Positions 16,059 through 24,599 of a stretch of DNA of 64,000 bases are shown in pieces. Source of the DNA: Streptomyces spiroverticillatus. Its GTDB lineage: Bacteria; Actinomycetota; Actinomycetes; Streptomycetales; Streptomycetaceae. The stretch lies in contig BMUX01000010.1 in the NCBI GenBank assembly GCA_014650415.1, positions 247,702-311,701 of the forward strand. The letters run 5' to 3'. The notes under the pieces were generated by a model. It did no database searches, was not told the DNA's origin, and saw nothing but the letters and a program-made list of their open reading frames with translations. The position numbers and the translations under genes were made by a program. Position 1 is the stretch's first letter. Each line of letters opens with the position of its first letter.

Positions 16059-16925
16059 ATGTCTCACTTCACCGCCCCCGACGGCACCGAACTCGCCTTT
16101 CACGTACGAGGCGAGGGTGCCCCCCTGCTCTGCCTGCCCGGCGGACCGATGCGGGCCTCGGTGTACCTCGGGGACCTCGGCGGTCTGTCCCGCCACCGGC
16201 AGCTGATCCTGCTCGACCTGCGCGGAACCGGCGCGTCCGCGACTCCGGCCGACCCGGCGACGTACCGCTGCGACCGACAGGTCGAGGACGTCGAGGCCCT
16301 GCGCGTCCACCTCGGACTCGACCGCGTCGACCTCCTCGCGCACTCGGCGGGCGGCGACCTCGCCCTGCTTTATGCGGCCCGTTACCCGCAGCGCGTCCGC
16401 ACCCTGACGTTCGTCACGGCGCGGGCCAGGGCGATCGGCATCGACTTCACCGTCGAACAGCGCCGCGAGGCAGCCGAGTTGAGGGCGGGCGAGCCGTGGT
16501 ACGAGACGGCCCGGGAGGCCTTCGAGGCCGTGTGGTGCGGAGAGCCGTCGGACGACGACTTCGATGCGGTGGTGCCGTTCTTCTACGGCCGCTGGGACGC
16601 GCAGGCGCAGGCACACGCGGCGGTGGACGTCGAGCAGAGCAACGAGGCGGCGGGGGATGTGTACGCGCAGACCGGCGCCTTCGACCCGACGGCGGCCCGC
16701 AAGGTGCTGGCCGCTCTGGACGCGCCGGTGCTCGTACTGGCGGGGGAGCTGGACGGCGGCCCGGCCCCGCGCGTGGCGGCGGAGGCCGCGAGCCTGTTCC
16801 CGCGCGCGGAGTCGGCGGTGCTGCCGGGGGCCGGGCACTTCCCGTGGCTGGACGACGCGGACCGGTTCGCGGGCACGGTGGCGGACTTCCTCGCGAAGGC
16901 GGACGCGAGCGCCGGCGGCGCCTAA
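16059..16925 (+). CDS. Alpha/beta hydrolase, proline-iminopeptidase-like
   Basis: The 288-residue hydrolase has the family order: HGxP-like loop CLPGGPM, strand ILLDLRGTGAS, nucleophile elbow LLAHSAGGDLAL with the catalytic Ser, acid strand VLVLAGELDG and the catalytic His in GAGHFPW. The elbow reads HSAGG, as in proline iminopeptidases and related esterases. ATG at 16059 was chosen over the one at 16029 because GGTGAGGA precedes it at good spacing. It overlaps the convergent hydrolase-like gene by 4 bp. Confidence 0.9.
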   Translation: MSHFTAPDGTELAFHVRGEGAPLLCLPGGPMRASVYLGDLGGLSRHRQLILLDLRGTGASATPADPATYRCDRQVEDVEALRVHLGLDRVDLLAHSAGGDLALLYAARYPQRVRTLTFVTARARAIGIDFTVEQRREAAELRAGEPWYETAREAFEAVWCGEPSDDDFDAVVPFFYGRWDAQAQAHAAVDVEQSNEAAGDVYAQTGAFDPTAARKVLAALDAPVLVLAGELDGGPAPRVAAEAASLFPRAESAVLPGAGHFPWLDDADRFAGTVADFLAKADASAGGA

Positions 16926-17509
16926 GGCAGCTTGAGGGCGAACCGTTCCAGCCCCGCCACGACCTCCCCGAGGAGCCCGACCGATGCGAGCGCGTCACCG
17001 GGAACCTCCAACCCGTGGTTGGCAGAAGGCAGTTCGAGGATCTCGTGCGGCAGCTCCCTGGCGGTCCCGGCGACCCAGGACCCGTCCCCCGTCCCGCCGA
17101 CGAGCAGGGTCGGGGCCGTGGCCCGGGCGAGGTTCCGGGCCACCAGGGGCAGGTGCAGCAGGGGCGTCAGCCAGACCGCCGGAATCCCTCGGTCCGCCAC
17201 CAGCCCCGTCGTGAGCGAGGCCAGCGACTTCCCGACGACGAGACCGCACGCCCCGCCCTCGGTCTCGACGGCGTCCGCGACCTGCTCCTCCGCCCAGGCC
17301 ACCTGCTGCTCGGTGCCCAGCTCCCGGAAGCCGTCGGGCAGCATCCACCACAACTCCCGTACCGTCCAACCGTGTTGGAGCAATACGGAACGGGCGTAGT
17401 GCAGCAGCGGCCGGGCGGGCGTGTAACCGGCCCCCGGAACGACGAGGGCGACACGACCGGTGGCGGTACCGGACGGGGGCTCGAATCGGCTGGGTTCAGA
17501 GTGCAACAT
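16922..17509 (-). CDS. Small alpha/beta-hydrolase-like protein
   Basis: A 195-residue protein with a minimal alpha/beta hydrolase fold: VALVVPGAGYTPARP at the oxyanion loop, LVVGKSLASL as the nucleophile elbow (GKSLA, Ser), TLLVGGTGDGSW as the acid strand, and ANHGLEVPGD for the His. It resembles KANL3/Tex30-like dienelactone-hydrolase relatives that lack a lid domain. Substrate unknown. It is transcribed separately from the neighbouring ABC transporter, 46 bp away on the same strand. Confidence 0.8.
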   Translation of the reverse strand: MLHSEPSRFEPPSGTATGRVALVVPGAGYTPARPLLHYARSVLLQHGWTVRELWWMLPDGFRELGTEQQVAWAEEQVADAVETEGGACGLVVGKSLASLTTGLVADRGIPAVWLTPLLHLPLVARNLARATAPTLLVGGTGDGSWVAGTARELPHEILELPSANHGLEVPGDALASVGLLGEVVAGLERFALKLP

Positions 17510-17555
17510 GGGCCCAGGCTAAGCCCCGCCTTCGCTGCCCCACGGCCCGGTACGG

Positions 17556-19526
17556 TCAGCGGTCCTTGGAGAGGGCGTACAGCTCGGCCAGCAGGCTGTC
17601 CTCCCGGGCGACCAGTTCGTCAAACGTGCCCTCCTCGCGGATGCGGCCCCGGTCCAGGACGATCACGCGGTCCGCCATGCGTACGTTGTCCAGGCGGTGC
17701 GTGACCACCAGCGTGATCCGGTCCGGGGCCATCTCCCGCAGCGCCCGGAAGATCTCGTGCTCGCCCCGCGGGTCCATCTCGCTGGTGGGTTCGTCGAGGA
17801 CGAGGACGCCGGGGCTGCGGTACAGCGCCCGGGCGCAGGCGAGGCGTTGCCACTGGCCGCCGGACAGTTCGTGGCCGCCCCACACCGAGCGGGCCAGCAG
17901 GGTGTCCAGCCCGCCGGGCAGCTTGCGCAGGGGTGCGGCCATGCCGACGGATTCCGCCGCCTCCCAGACCTCGGAGTCGTCGGAATCGCGCTGCTGGCCG
18001 AGCGTGATGTTCTCCCGCGCGGCCAGCGGCCAGTGCCCGTTCTTCTGCGGAACCAGTCCCACGTGCCGCCACACGGACTCCGCGTCGGCGGTGGCGAGGT
18101 CGGTGGTGTCCCAGCGGAGAGTGCCGGAGGTGGGCAGGGTCAGGCCGGTGAGGAGACGTACGAGAGTCGACTTTCCCGCCCCGTTCTCGCCGACGATCGC
18201 GATGACCTCGCCGCGCCGGAGAGTGAGGGAGAGGGGGTGCAGGGCGGGGGTTTCCTTGTGGGGGTAGGTGAAGGCGACTTCGTCGAGGTGAATGGTGTGC
18301 GGGGCGTGGTGGATAAGGGTGTTCCCCCGGTTCGTGGTCGAATTCCGTACCTCGTCCAGGAATTCGTGGTAGTCGCTGAGATACAGCGCATGGTGGAACA
18401 TCACCGTGCCGTACCGAATGATCGAATTCAGCGCCCGGCCCGACGTCTGCGAGGCCACGATCGCCGTTCCGGCGACGGCAAGCGCCATGTGACCACCGAG
18501 AACGAGCGCCCCCAGTGACGCCCACATGCCGAGGACGAAGAATCCGGAGAGGGCGGCGGCGCATGCGGTGATACGGAGATAGGGGCCCGCCCCTTCCAGT
18601 TCCCGGCCCTCGACCCGTTCGCACATCGTCCGGTACCAGAAGTGCAGGTATTCCCGCATCGTATTGGCGCGCAATTCGTCGGCGAGTTCGGCCGTGGTCA
18701 GCCACCAGCGCATCATTCCGCGTACGTTCCGGGCGGAGACCGTGCGGTCGTGCACCCGGTAGTCGATGCGCGCCGCGATCACCCCGCCGATGCCCTTCGG
18801 GACGACGGAGAGCAGGAGGACGAGCAGGAGGAGGGGGTGCAGGACGGTCAACACCGAAGCGGCGGAGACCAGTTGGACGAGCCCGTTGGTGAAGGTCTTC
18901 GCGTCGTCCGCGAGGTCCACCGCCCGCATCGCCCCGATCTCGGCCGCCTGGCTGCGGTCCTTGAACCCTTCCTGGTCGTACGCGCTCACCTCGGCCCGCA
19001 TGTGCAGATCGACGATGGCGAGGTCGGCCGCGGAGGCCACCTGGGGGTTGAGCCTGCGCGTGGCCCAGTCGGCGGCGATCCACGCCCCCGAACCGGCCGC
19101 CTGCGCCACCCCCGCGACCACGAGCGCGGGCCAGGCCGCGTCCAGTGCGGCGGCGGGGCTCGGCGCGGTGAGGAGGTGGGGGAGGGCCTGCGCCACGGCG
19201 GCCAGCATGATCGCCGTGCCGACGCCCGACAGCACCTGGCAGACCAGCACGGTGACCACCATCCGCCGGTCGACCGACCAGGCCAGCCGCGCGGTTTGCG
19301 CCAGCGCGGCCGGGATGCGCCGGGCCATGTCGAGGAGGGTGGCGTCCTCCATGGCCCGGCGGTGCCGGCGCCCGTTGTAGTCCAGCTCGGGCGGCACGGT
19401 GGGCCGGGGCCGCGCGGGCCGGGGCTGCGGCACGGTCGGGGTGGGTGCGGGGCCGGTGGCCGGACCGTGGTGGGCCGGGCCGCCGGTGCGGGGGCGGCTG
19501 TCGCGGCCGTCCTCGGATTTGCTCAT
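17556..19526 (-). CDS. ABC exporter-type half-transporter (fused membrane and ATPase domains)
   Basis: A 656-residue protein. Residues 1-60 are Pro/Arg-rich and disordered, then six membrane helices span roughly 75-360, and the ATPase domain follows with Walker A GENGAGKST, signature LSGGQWQR and Walker B VLVLDEPTSEMD, plus the H-loop VVTHRL. This is the type I exporter layout used for peptides, lipids and drugs. It has no peptidase domain. The ATG at 19526 overlaps the stop of a 47-codon ORF as ATGA. That tight coupling suggests the small peptide is either cargo or a partner subunit. A GTG nine bases upstream is an alternative start. Confidence 0.92.
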   Translation of the reverse strand: MSKSEDGRDSRPRTGGPAHHGPATGPAPTPTVPQPRPARPRPTVPPELDYNGRRHRRAMEDATLLDMARRIPAALAQTARLAWSVDRRMVVTVLVCQVLSGVGTAIMLAAVAQALPHLLTAPSPAAALDAAWPALVVAGVAQAAGSGAWIAADWATRRLNPQVASAADLAIVDLHMRAEVSAYDQEGFKDRSQAAEIGAMRAVDLADDAKTFTNGLVQLVSAASVLTVLHPLLLLVLLLSVVPKGIGGVIAARIDYRVHDRTVSARNVRGMMRWWLTTAELADELRANTMREYLHFWYRTMCERVEGRELEGAGPYLRITACAAALSGFFVLGMWASLGALVLGGHMALAVAGTAIVASQTSGRALNSIIRYGTVMFHHALYLSDYHEFLDEVRNSTTNRGNTLIHHAPHTIHLDEVAFTYPHKETPALHPLSLTLRRGEVIAIVGENGAGKSTLVRLLTGLTLPTSGTLRWDTTDLATADAESVWRHVGLVPQKNGHWPLAARENITLGQQRDSDDSEVWEAAESVGMAAPLRKLPGGLDTLLARSVWGGHELSGGQWQRLACARALYRSPGVLVLDEPTSEMDPRGEHEIFRALREMAPDRITLVVTHRLDNVRMADRVIVLDRGRIREEGTFDELVAREDSLLAELYALSKDR

Positions 19527-19666
19527 GCCGACCACCCCGGTGAACGGCGTGAGGAGGTGCCCGGCAGCGTCCTGACGGCGTCAATCAGGTGCCAGGCGCT
19601 GCCGAGGACGACGGGAGGGTTCTCGAACGCAAAGTGACGCTGATTGAGGGCAGGGACGGGATTCAT
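19523..19666 (-). CDS. 47-residue peptide translationally coupled to the ABC transporter
   Basis: This small gene begins at an ATG with GGAGG 4 nt upstream, part of the palindrome CCTCCGGAGG. Its TGA overlaps the transporter ATG. The peptide starts MNPVPALNQRHFAFENPPVV and ends RRSPGWSA. It has a short hydrophobic/amphipathic middle (VVLGSAWHLIDAV), no Cys, and a basic Ser/Thr-rich tail. It has no signal peptide and resembles no family I recognise. It could be an exported peptide precursor, a leader peptide that controls transporter translation, or a microprotein bound to the transporter. No modifying enzyme genes lie beside it. Confidence 0.65.
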   Translation of the reverse strand: MNPVPALNQRHFAFENPPVVLGSAWHLIDAVRTLPGTSSRRSPGWSA

Positions 19667-20002
19667 GATTCCTCCGGAGGGGGCGCGGTCGGGTATGACA
19701 GCGGGGAAACGCTCCTGATCAAGGACCCGTCACGGGGGTCGGGCGGCGAATCGTCGACCGAATGTTCGAGTTGGGGGTGCCCGTCGCCCCGGTGCTGGGC
19801 GAGCGGGCCGTGACCCGGCGTTCGATTCACCCGAAGGTGGCCCGTCACTCGTGTGAGGGATTGCCGGGTGCCGTCCTGACGGCGTGACAGACGTGTCGTG
19901 GGACGTGCCGACAGGTACACCGACCGGCGCGGCCGAGTGCCACCCCCACGGCCCTCCGGAACACTGCACCCGTACCGCCTACGACGACAGGAGCCGCCCT
20001 CC
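19667..20002. other. Intergenic region, divergent promoters
   Basis: No gene is seen in these 336 bp. On the minus strand TTGATC (near 19718) lies about 18 bp before CATACC (near 19694), a weak promoter candidate for the peptide/transporter pair. A 13-nt word GTCCTGACGGCGT occurs at 19873-19885 and again at 19569-19581 inside the peptide gene. On the plus strand AGGAG precedes the SnoaL-like gene. Confidence 0.45.
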
Positions 20003-20410
20003 ATGACCACCGACGACGCACAGCAGATCCGCACCCTGGTGGAGCGATGGGCCGCTGCCGTGCACTCCGGCGACCTGGACACCGTCCTCGACGCGCACGC
20101 CGACGACATCGTGATGTACGACGTCCCGCCCCCCTTCGCGGGCGTGCGAGGCATCGACGCCTACCGCGCGGTGTGGCCGGATTTCTTCGCCTGGCAGGCG
20201 CAGGGCGCGGCCTTCGAGATCGACTCCCTGGACGTCACCGCCGGGACGGACGTCGCCTTCGCCCACGCCCTCCTGCGCTGCGGCACCCCCGCCGAACTCG
20301 CCGAACGCCCCGAGCTGCGCCTGCGTCTCACCCTCGGCCTGCGCAAGGAGGCGGGCCGCTGGCTGGTGTCCCACGAACACCACTCGTTCCCGGACCTCAC
20401 CACGCCCTAG
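20003..20410 (+). CDS. SnoaL-like / NTF2-fold protein
   Basis: A 135-residue single-domain protein of the NTF2-like superfamily: the initial helix IRTLVERWAAAVHSGDLDTV, the strand IVMYDVPPPFAGVRGIDAYR, and the final sheet RWLVSHEHHS. This is the pattern of SnoaL-type ketosteroid-isomerase-like proteins, often stress- or environment-related in actinobacteria. The catalytic role is unknown. The ATG has AGGAG 9 nt upstream. Confidence 0.85.
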   Translation: MTTDDAQQIRTLVERWAAAVHSGDLDTVLDAHADDIVMYDVPPPFAGVRGIDAYRAVWPDFFAWQAQGAAFEIDSLDVTAGTDVAFAHALLRCGTPAELAERPELRLRLTLGLRKEAGRWLVSHEHHSFPDLTTP

Positions 20411-20470
20411 GGCCCCGTGTACGGGGGTGAGGTCCGTGACCGGAATTGGCCTCCGGTTAGGGTCGGTGAT

Positions 20471-21130
20471 ATGACAACCACCCTTGCCAGCAGCACATTC
20501 GACGCGCTCCGCCTCGACGCCGTGGCCGACCAGGAGGCTCTGCGTCAGGTCTACGACCTGCCCGGCGACCGGGCCGTGCGCAAGCAGATGGCCGAACTCA
20601 CCGACCAGACACGGCAGTTGATCGCTTGCTCCTCGCTGGTCATGATCTCCAGCGTGGACGCCGAAGGGAACTGCGACGTCTCCCCGCGCGGCGGCCCCGC
20701 CGGGTTCGTCAGCGTCCTGGACGAGCGGACGCTGGCGATACCGGACGCGACCGGCAACCAGCGGCTGGACACCCTCCAGAACGTCATCGCCACCGGCCGG
20801 GCCGGGCTGCTGTTCTTCATCCCGGGGCGCACCACCACGCTCAGGGTGAACGGCCGGGCCTGCATCTCCACCCGCCCGGACCTGCTGTCGCAACTGACCG
20901 CCGTCGGCAAGCCGCCGGCCAGTGCGCTGGTGATCGGGATCGAGGAGGTCTACCCGCACTGCCCCAAGTCGCTGCTGCGCAGCGGGGCCTGGCAGCCGGA
21001 GAAGTGGCTGTCCGCCGACGCCCAGCCGACCTCGGCCGAAGTGACGCTGGCCCAGCTGCGGATGCCGGAGCTGACGATCGCCGACATCGAGCAGGCGGAG
21101 GCGGACTCCCTGAAGTACCGGTACGAGTAG
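20471..21130 (+). CDS. FMN-dependent pyridoxamine 5'-phosphate oxidase-like protein
   Basis: A 219-residue split-barrel flavoprotein. The core runs LIACSSLVMISSVDAEGNCD, SPRGGPAGFV, LAIPDATGNQRLDTLQN and FFIPGRTTTLRVNGRA, as in the MSMEG_1061-type PPOX family where FMN binds between the SPRG loop and the GNQR helix. The reaction is not established for this group. It is on the same strand as the SnoaL-like gene, 60 bp downstream, with its ATG at 20471. Confidence 0.87.
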   Translation: MTTTLASSTFDALRLDAVADQEALRQVYDLPGDRAVRKQMAELTDQTRQLIACSSLVMISSVDAEGNCDVSPRGGPAGFVSVLDERTLAIPDATGNQRLDTLQNVIATGRAGLLFFIPGRTTTLRVNGRACISTRPDLLSQLTAVGKPPASALVIGIEEVYPHCPKSLLRSGAWQPEKWLSADAQPTSAEVTLAQLRMPELTIADIEQAEADSLKYRYE

Positions 21131-21162
21131 GGGGACGAGGGACGGGGACAGGAGGCCCCGGG

Positions 21163-21558
21163 TCAGGGGCAGCGGGTCGACAGTACGCAGAACTCGTTGC
21201 CCTCGGGATCTGCCAGGATCACCCAGCTCTCCTCGCCCGTCTGGCCGACGTCCGCGGGGCGGGCGCCGAGCGTGAGCAGGCGGGCCACCTCCGCCTCCTG
21301 GTCGCAGTCGGTGGGATTGACGTCGATGTGCAGCCGGTTCTTGCCGGTCTTGCCCTCGGGCACCCGCGCGAACGCCAGCGTCGGCGGTACGGGGCCGGGC
21401 CGCTTCCGGCCCTCGGGCACGGCGGGGGAGCCGATGGAGACGTACTCGCCGTCGCCCTCCTCCGCCCGCACCTCGTAGCCGAGCACCGCGCACCAGAACC
21501 GTGCGAGTCCGACCGGGTCGGCGCAGTCGATGGCGATCTCGGTGAACTTGCTGGTCAT
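21163..21558 (-). CDS. VOC-family glyoxalase-like protein
   Basis: A 131-residue protein with two beta-alpha-beta-beta-beta modules. The first has IAIDCADPVGLARFWCAVLG and the second NRLHIDVNPTD followed by ILADPEGNEFCVL. His in LHIDV and Glu in GNEFCV fit two metal ligands of the vicinal oxygen chelate fold. Proteins of this kind act as dioxygenases, isomerases or resistance proteins. The specific role is unknown. GGAGG lies 7 nt before the ATG. Confidence 0.87.
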   Translation of the reverse strand: MTSKFTEIAIDCADPVGLARFWCAVLGYEVRAEEGDGEYVSIGSPAVPEGRKRPGPVPPTLAFARVPEGKTGKNRLHIDVNPTDCDQEAEVARLLTLGARPADVGQTGEESWVILADPEGNEFCVLSTRCP

Positions 21559-21702
21559 GCGGGAACCTCCGGTGCGGGTGGGGTGCGGGTACGGGTACGG
21601 GTACTGGCGTCGGACCTGCCGCGCGTCAGGGTAGCCAGCGGGGGCTGTCGGAGGCAGGCCGTGCGCTGCGTCCGTGTGACCGGCCGCGTGCTGGGCCTGC
21701 TC

Positions 21703-21729
21703 CGCACCTTGGGTGCCCGGTGTGCGCAG
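21703..21729 (+). repeat. 27-nt repeat also present at the right end of the window
   Basis: CGCACCTTGGGTGCC then CGGTGTGCGCAG. The copy at 63974-64000 matches at 25 of 27 positions and the similarity seems to continue upstream (GGCC..CTGC). It is likely an interspersed intergenic repeat. Confidence 0.7.
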
Positions 21730-21861
21730 CCCCGGGGGCCCTCGGGGCGCCTCCCCGTACCGGGTGCGTGAAGCTCCGGCCCGCCGGGCCAAGAGGTCCC
21801 CAGCCCCACCCCTTCACCTAAACCCGCGGGGCAGTTGGAGGGGTACGTGCGGGTGCGTCGT

Positions 21862-21899
21862 GGTTGATCGCGCAGTTCCCCGCGCCCCTGAAAGGGGCG
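21862..21899 (+). repeat. Streptomyces-type 'GCGCAGTTCCCCGCGCCCC' repeat
   Basis: The string GATCGCGCAGTTCCCCGCGC followed by CCCTGAAAGGGGC ends in a small hairpin (CCCCT / AGGGG). Close variants recur between genes in many Streptomyces genomes. Confidence 0.7.
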
Positions 21900-21996
21900 G
21901 TGGCCGGACTGAGGCGCGAGGTCCGGGGTGCGTGACACGATGGCTGTCGCACGCACGCATGTACGTATGTACGGCCCGACGGACGAGAGGACATCC

Positions 21997-23496
21997 ATGA
22001 CCGCCATCGTCAGCTTCGAAGGCACCGAGACCGCGCCCGAAGAACTCGAATCCCGGGCAGCCAAGTTGGCAGGCGGCCTGTACGCCCTCGGGCTGCGTGC
22101 GGGCGACGTCGTCGCGGTGCTGCTGCGCAACGACGCCGCATACGTGGACGTCATGCTCGCCTGCCGCCTGGGCGGCTACCACTTCTGCCCCCTGAACTGG
22201 CACTTCACCCCCGCTGAACTCGCCTACATCGTCCAGGACTGCGGAGCGAAGGCCGTCATAGGTCACGCGGACCTGCTGACGGCGGCGCGCGACGCGCTGC
22301 CCGAGGGTCTCACCGTCCTCGCGGTGGGCGACGGCACGGCGGCGTCGGGCACGCTCCCGTACGAGACCTGGCTTGGCCAACAGGCCGCGTACGACGGCCC
22401 GTTGGTGTCCCCCGGTGGTCACATGGCCTACACCTCCGGCACCACCGGCCGCCCCAAGGGCGTCGTCCGCGCGCCCGTGCCCGTCGAGGAGATCGACGAC
22501 TTCCGCAACCGCACCCTCGCCGTCGTCGGCCAGGTCTACGGACTGCGCCCCGGCTGCCGCGCCCTGATGACCGCCCCGCTCTACCACAGCGCCCCCAGCA
22601 TGTTCGCCCAGTACGCGGCCATCGCCGCCGGGCTGTTCGTCATCGCCCCGCGCTTCGACGCCGAGCAGACCCTCGCCCTGGTGGAACGCCACCGCATCGA
22701 CGCGCTCTACTGCGTACCCACCATGTACGTACGGCTGTTGAAGCTGCCGCGCGAGGTGCGCGAGCGGTACGACCTGTCGTCGCTGCGCTTCGTCGGCTCG
22801 ACCGGTGCGCCTTGCGCCCCCGACGTGAAGCGGGACCTCATCGAGTGGCTCGGGCCGATCGTCCACGAGACGTACGCCTCCAGCGAGACCGGTTACATCA
22901 CCGTCATCGACTCCCACGAAGCCTTGGAGCGACCCGGCAGCGTCGGCCGTCCGCTCGGCGACGCGCAGATCCGGGTCGTCGACGAGAACGGCAAGGACTG
23001 CGCGCCCGGCGAGGTCGGCGTCCTGTACGTACGCCAGCCCGCGCACACCGACTTCACCTACCGGGGCCGCCCCGAGGCCCGCGCGGAGGCGGGGCTCGAC
23101 GGGCTCGTCTCGGTCGGCGACATGGGGTACCTGGACGACGACGGGTATCTCTACATCTGCGACCGCGCCGTCGACATGGTCATCTCCGGCGGCGTCAACA
23201 TCTACCCCGCCGAGATCGAGGCCGCGCTGCTCGGCCTGGACGGGGTCCTGGACTGTACGGTCTTCGGCGTGCCCGACCCGGAGTTCGGCGAGCGGCTGCA
23301 CGCGCTCGTCCAGCCCGAACCGGGCGCCACCCCCGACCCCGACGCGCTGCGCACCGCCCTGCGCACCACCCTCGCGGGCTTCAAGGTCCCCCGCACCCTC
23401 GACCTCGTACCCGATCTGCCCCGCGACCCCAACGGCAAGATCGCCAAGCACCGGGTCCGCGCGTCGTACCTGAAGTCGGCGGTCCACCGGGCCTGA
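21997..23496 (+). CDS. Acyl-CoA synthetase (AMP-dependent ligase)
   Basis: A 499-residue adenylate-forming enzyme. The AMP-binding P-loop is AYTSGTTGRPKGVV, the A5 motif TYASSETGYI, the A7 motif DMGYLDDDGYLYICDR, the hinge VDMVISGGVNIYPAEIEAAL, and the C-terminal catalytic Lys in PNGKIAKHRVR. It activates a carboxylic acid with ATP and transfers it to CoA. The closest pattern is fatty-acyl-CoA synthetases of the FadD/bile-acid-CoA ligase type. The acid is unknown. The ATG at 21997 has AGAGG upstream. A start 69 bases earlier would include a non-homologous leader. Confidence 0.92.
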   Translation: MTAIVSFEGTETAPEELESRAAKLAGGLYALGLRAGDVVAVLLRNDAAYVDVMLACRLGGYHFCPLNWHFTPAELAYIVQDCGAKAVIGHADLLTAARDALPEGLTVLAVGDGTAASGTLPYETWLGQQAAYDGPLVSPGGHMAYTSGTTGRPKGVVRAPVPVEEIDDFRNRTLAVVGQVYGLRPGCRALMTAPLYHSAPSMFAQYAAIAAGLFVIAPRFDAEQTLALVERHRIDALYCVPTMYVRLLKLPREVRERYDLSSLRFVGSTGAPCAPDVKRDLIEWLGPIVHETYASSETGYITVIDSHEALERPGSVGRPLGDAQIRVVDENGKDCAPGEVGVLYVRQPAHTDFTYRGRPEARAEAGLDGLVSVGDMGYLDDDGYLYICDRAVDMVISGGVNIYPAEIEAALLGLDGVLDCTVFGVPDPEFGERLHALVQPEPGATPDPDALRTALRTTLAGFKVPRTLDLVPDLPRDPNGKIAKHRVRASYLKSAVHRA

Positions 23497-23529
23497 GCCG
23501 CCCCGAGCGGTCGGCGTGTCGCACTCCAC

Positions 23530-23552
23530 GATCAGGATCAGGATCAGGATCA
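23530..23552 (+). repeat. Hexanucleotide GATCAG repeat
   Basis: Three copies of GATCAG plus a partial fourth, in the 224-bp gap after the acyl-CoA ligase gene. Confidence 0.8.
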
Positions 23553-23720
23553 CCGTCCTTCTCGGGCATATGCCGGGGGTATCTCCATGAGTCCCTGACC
23601 GCGTACGGCAAGGTGTGCCGACAACTCATTCCGGCCGGGTTCCGCGCGGGACACCGGCCCGGCTGTTTTTCGGGTACCGGGACCCAGCGCTGCCAGGCCC
23701 GACCTTTCAGGAGTACGCAC

Positions 23721-24155
23721 GTGAACGGCAAGCGCCGCCGACTTCTCTTGGCCGCCATCGACCCCATGCTCGCGTCCGGGGAGCAGGTCGAGGTGACGAC
23801 CATCGTGAACCTGAGCTCCGTCACCGTGCGCCGGACGGCAGCGTTCGCGGCAGCGTCGGCCGTCCTGAGCGGCGGTGGAATGGCCGTGATCCCGGTGCCG
23901 ACTCCGATGTACCTGGCGATGACCGACCGCCGCATCTTCATCTTCCGCGCGAACCCGACGTTCGCCCGGCCCGAAGAACACCTGATGACGATCCCGCGCG
24001 CCGGTCTCGTCCGCTCGGAGATCAAGGAGCGGGTGCTCAACTCGTCCTTCATCGTCTCCGCGACGGACGGCGAGCAAGGGCTGAAAATCATCTTCCCGCT
24101 GGTCGGCCGCAAGGAACGGAACGCGATAGCGGCCGCCTTGCCGCTGGCTGGCTGA
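23721..24155 (+). CDS. Small PH-like domain protein of unknown function
   Basis: The 144-residue protein starts at a GTG with AGGAG 8 nt upstream. It has a run of strands typical of bacterial PH-like domains (VEVTTIVNLSSVTVRR, then YLAMTDRRIFIFRANP, then RAGLVRSEIKERVLNSSFIV, then LKIIFPLVGRKERNAIAAAL). The phrase LAMTDRRIFIF is characteristic of these domains, which bind phospholipids or proteins at the membrane. A weakly hydrophobic stretch lies at residues 38-60. No partner is evident nearby. Confidence 0.75.
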   Translation: MNGKRRRLLLAAIDPMLASGEQVEVTTIVNLSSVTVRRTAAFAAASAVLSGGGMAVIPVPTPMYLAMTDRRIFIFRANPTFARPEEHLMTIPRAGLVRSEIKERVLNSSFIVSATDGEQGLKIIFPLVGRKERNAIAAALPLAG

Positions 24156-24314
24156 CTGCCAGAACCACGTGGGCGGGACGGCTCGGCACGGCGCGCCGCC
24201 CGCCCACGAACGATGGGGTGAGCGTCTGGCCGGCGCGCCGCGCCACCGATCCGGTCGGTGAACCCGCCCGCCGCGTCGAGGCGTGCACCGTCCCGCCCGG
24301 CCTGCGCTTCCCAT

Positions 24315-24380
24315 GTGTCGTCCGGACGAAGCCCGCGTGTCGTCCGGATGAAGCCCGCGTGCCGTCCGGACGAAGACCGT
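24315..24380 (+). repeat. 22-nt tandem repeat, three copies
   Basis: Copies start at 24315, 24337 and 24359 with the core GTGTCGTCCGGACGAAGCCC. The inner TCGTCCGGACGA is itself palindromic, so each copy can form a small hairpin. Confidence 0.85.
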
Positions 24381-24556
24381 GTACGCCGTCACCAGCGCCA
24401 TCGGCCTGATGCGCCAGGCCGGCTGGTCCGAATCGGAACGTACCGCTCCGGACCGGGACGGATGGTGTCGAGTGCGCCTCGTGCGATGACTCCGCCAACT
24501 CCCTTCACGTACCGCTCCGTTGACAAAACCGATACCTGGTAGAAACCTGTCTGCTC

Positions 24557-24566
24557 AGCGCTGCAA
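24557..24566 (-). promoter_or_regulatory. Candidate LacI-family operator for the GH87 gene
   Basis: AGCGCTGCAA, including the palindrome CAGCGCTG at 24556-24563. The same ten bases occur, inverted, in the palindrome upstream of the LacI-family gene (32714-32723). It lies just before the candidate -35 box. Confidence 0.5.
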
Positions 24567-24570
24567 AAGA

Positions 24571-24599
24571 TTGACGGATCTGCTCAATTTTTTGATTCT
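24571..24599 (+). promoter_or_regulatory. Candidate promoter of the first GH87 gene
   Basis: TTGACG (24571-24576), a 17-bp spacer, then GATTCT (24594-24599), in the only A/T-rich stretch upstream of the gene. The -35 box is good and the -10 box moderate. Confidence 0.45.

Larger units (their letters stand above)
21559..21996. other. 438-bp intergenic region with interspersed repeats
   Basis: No gene is supported here. It contains two repeat elements (21703-21729 and 21862-21899). Just before the acyl-CoA ligase gene it holds an alternating CATGTACGTATGTAC stretch (21958-21972) that is nearly palindromic and might be a TetR-type operator. Confidence 0.5.

Noticed and set aside
24520..24545. 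Promoter TTGACA plus TAGAAA upstream of the first GH87 gene
   Set aside because: The spacing is only 14 bp, too short for a normal promoter. A better-spaced pair lies 50 bp downstream.
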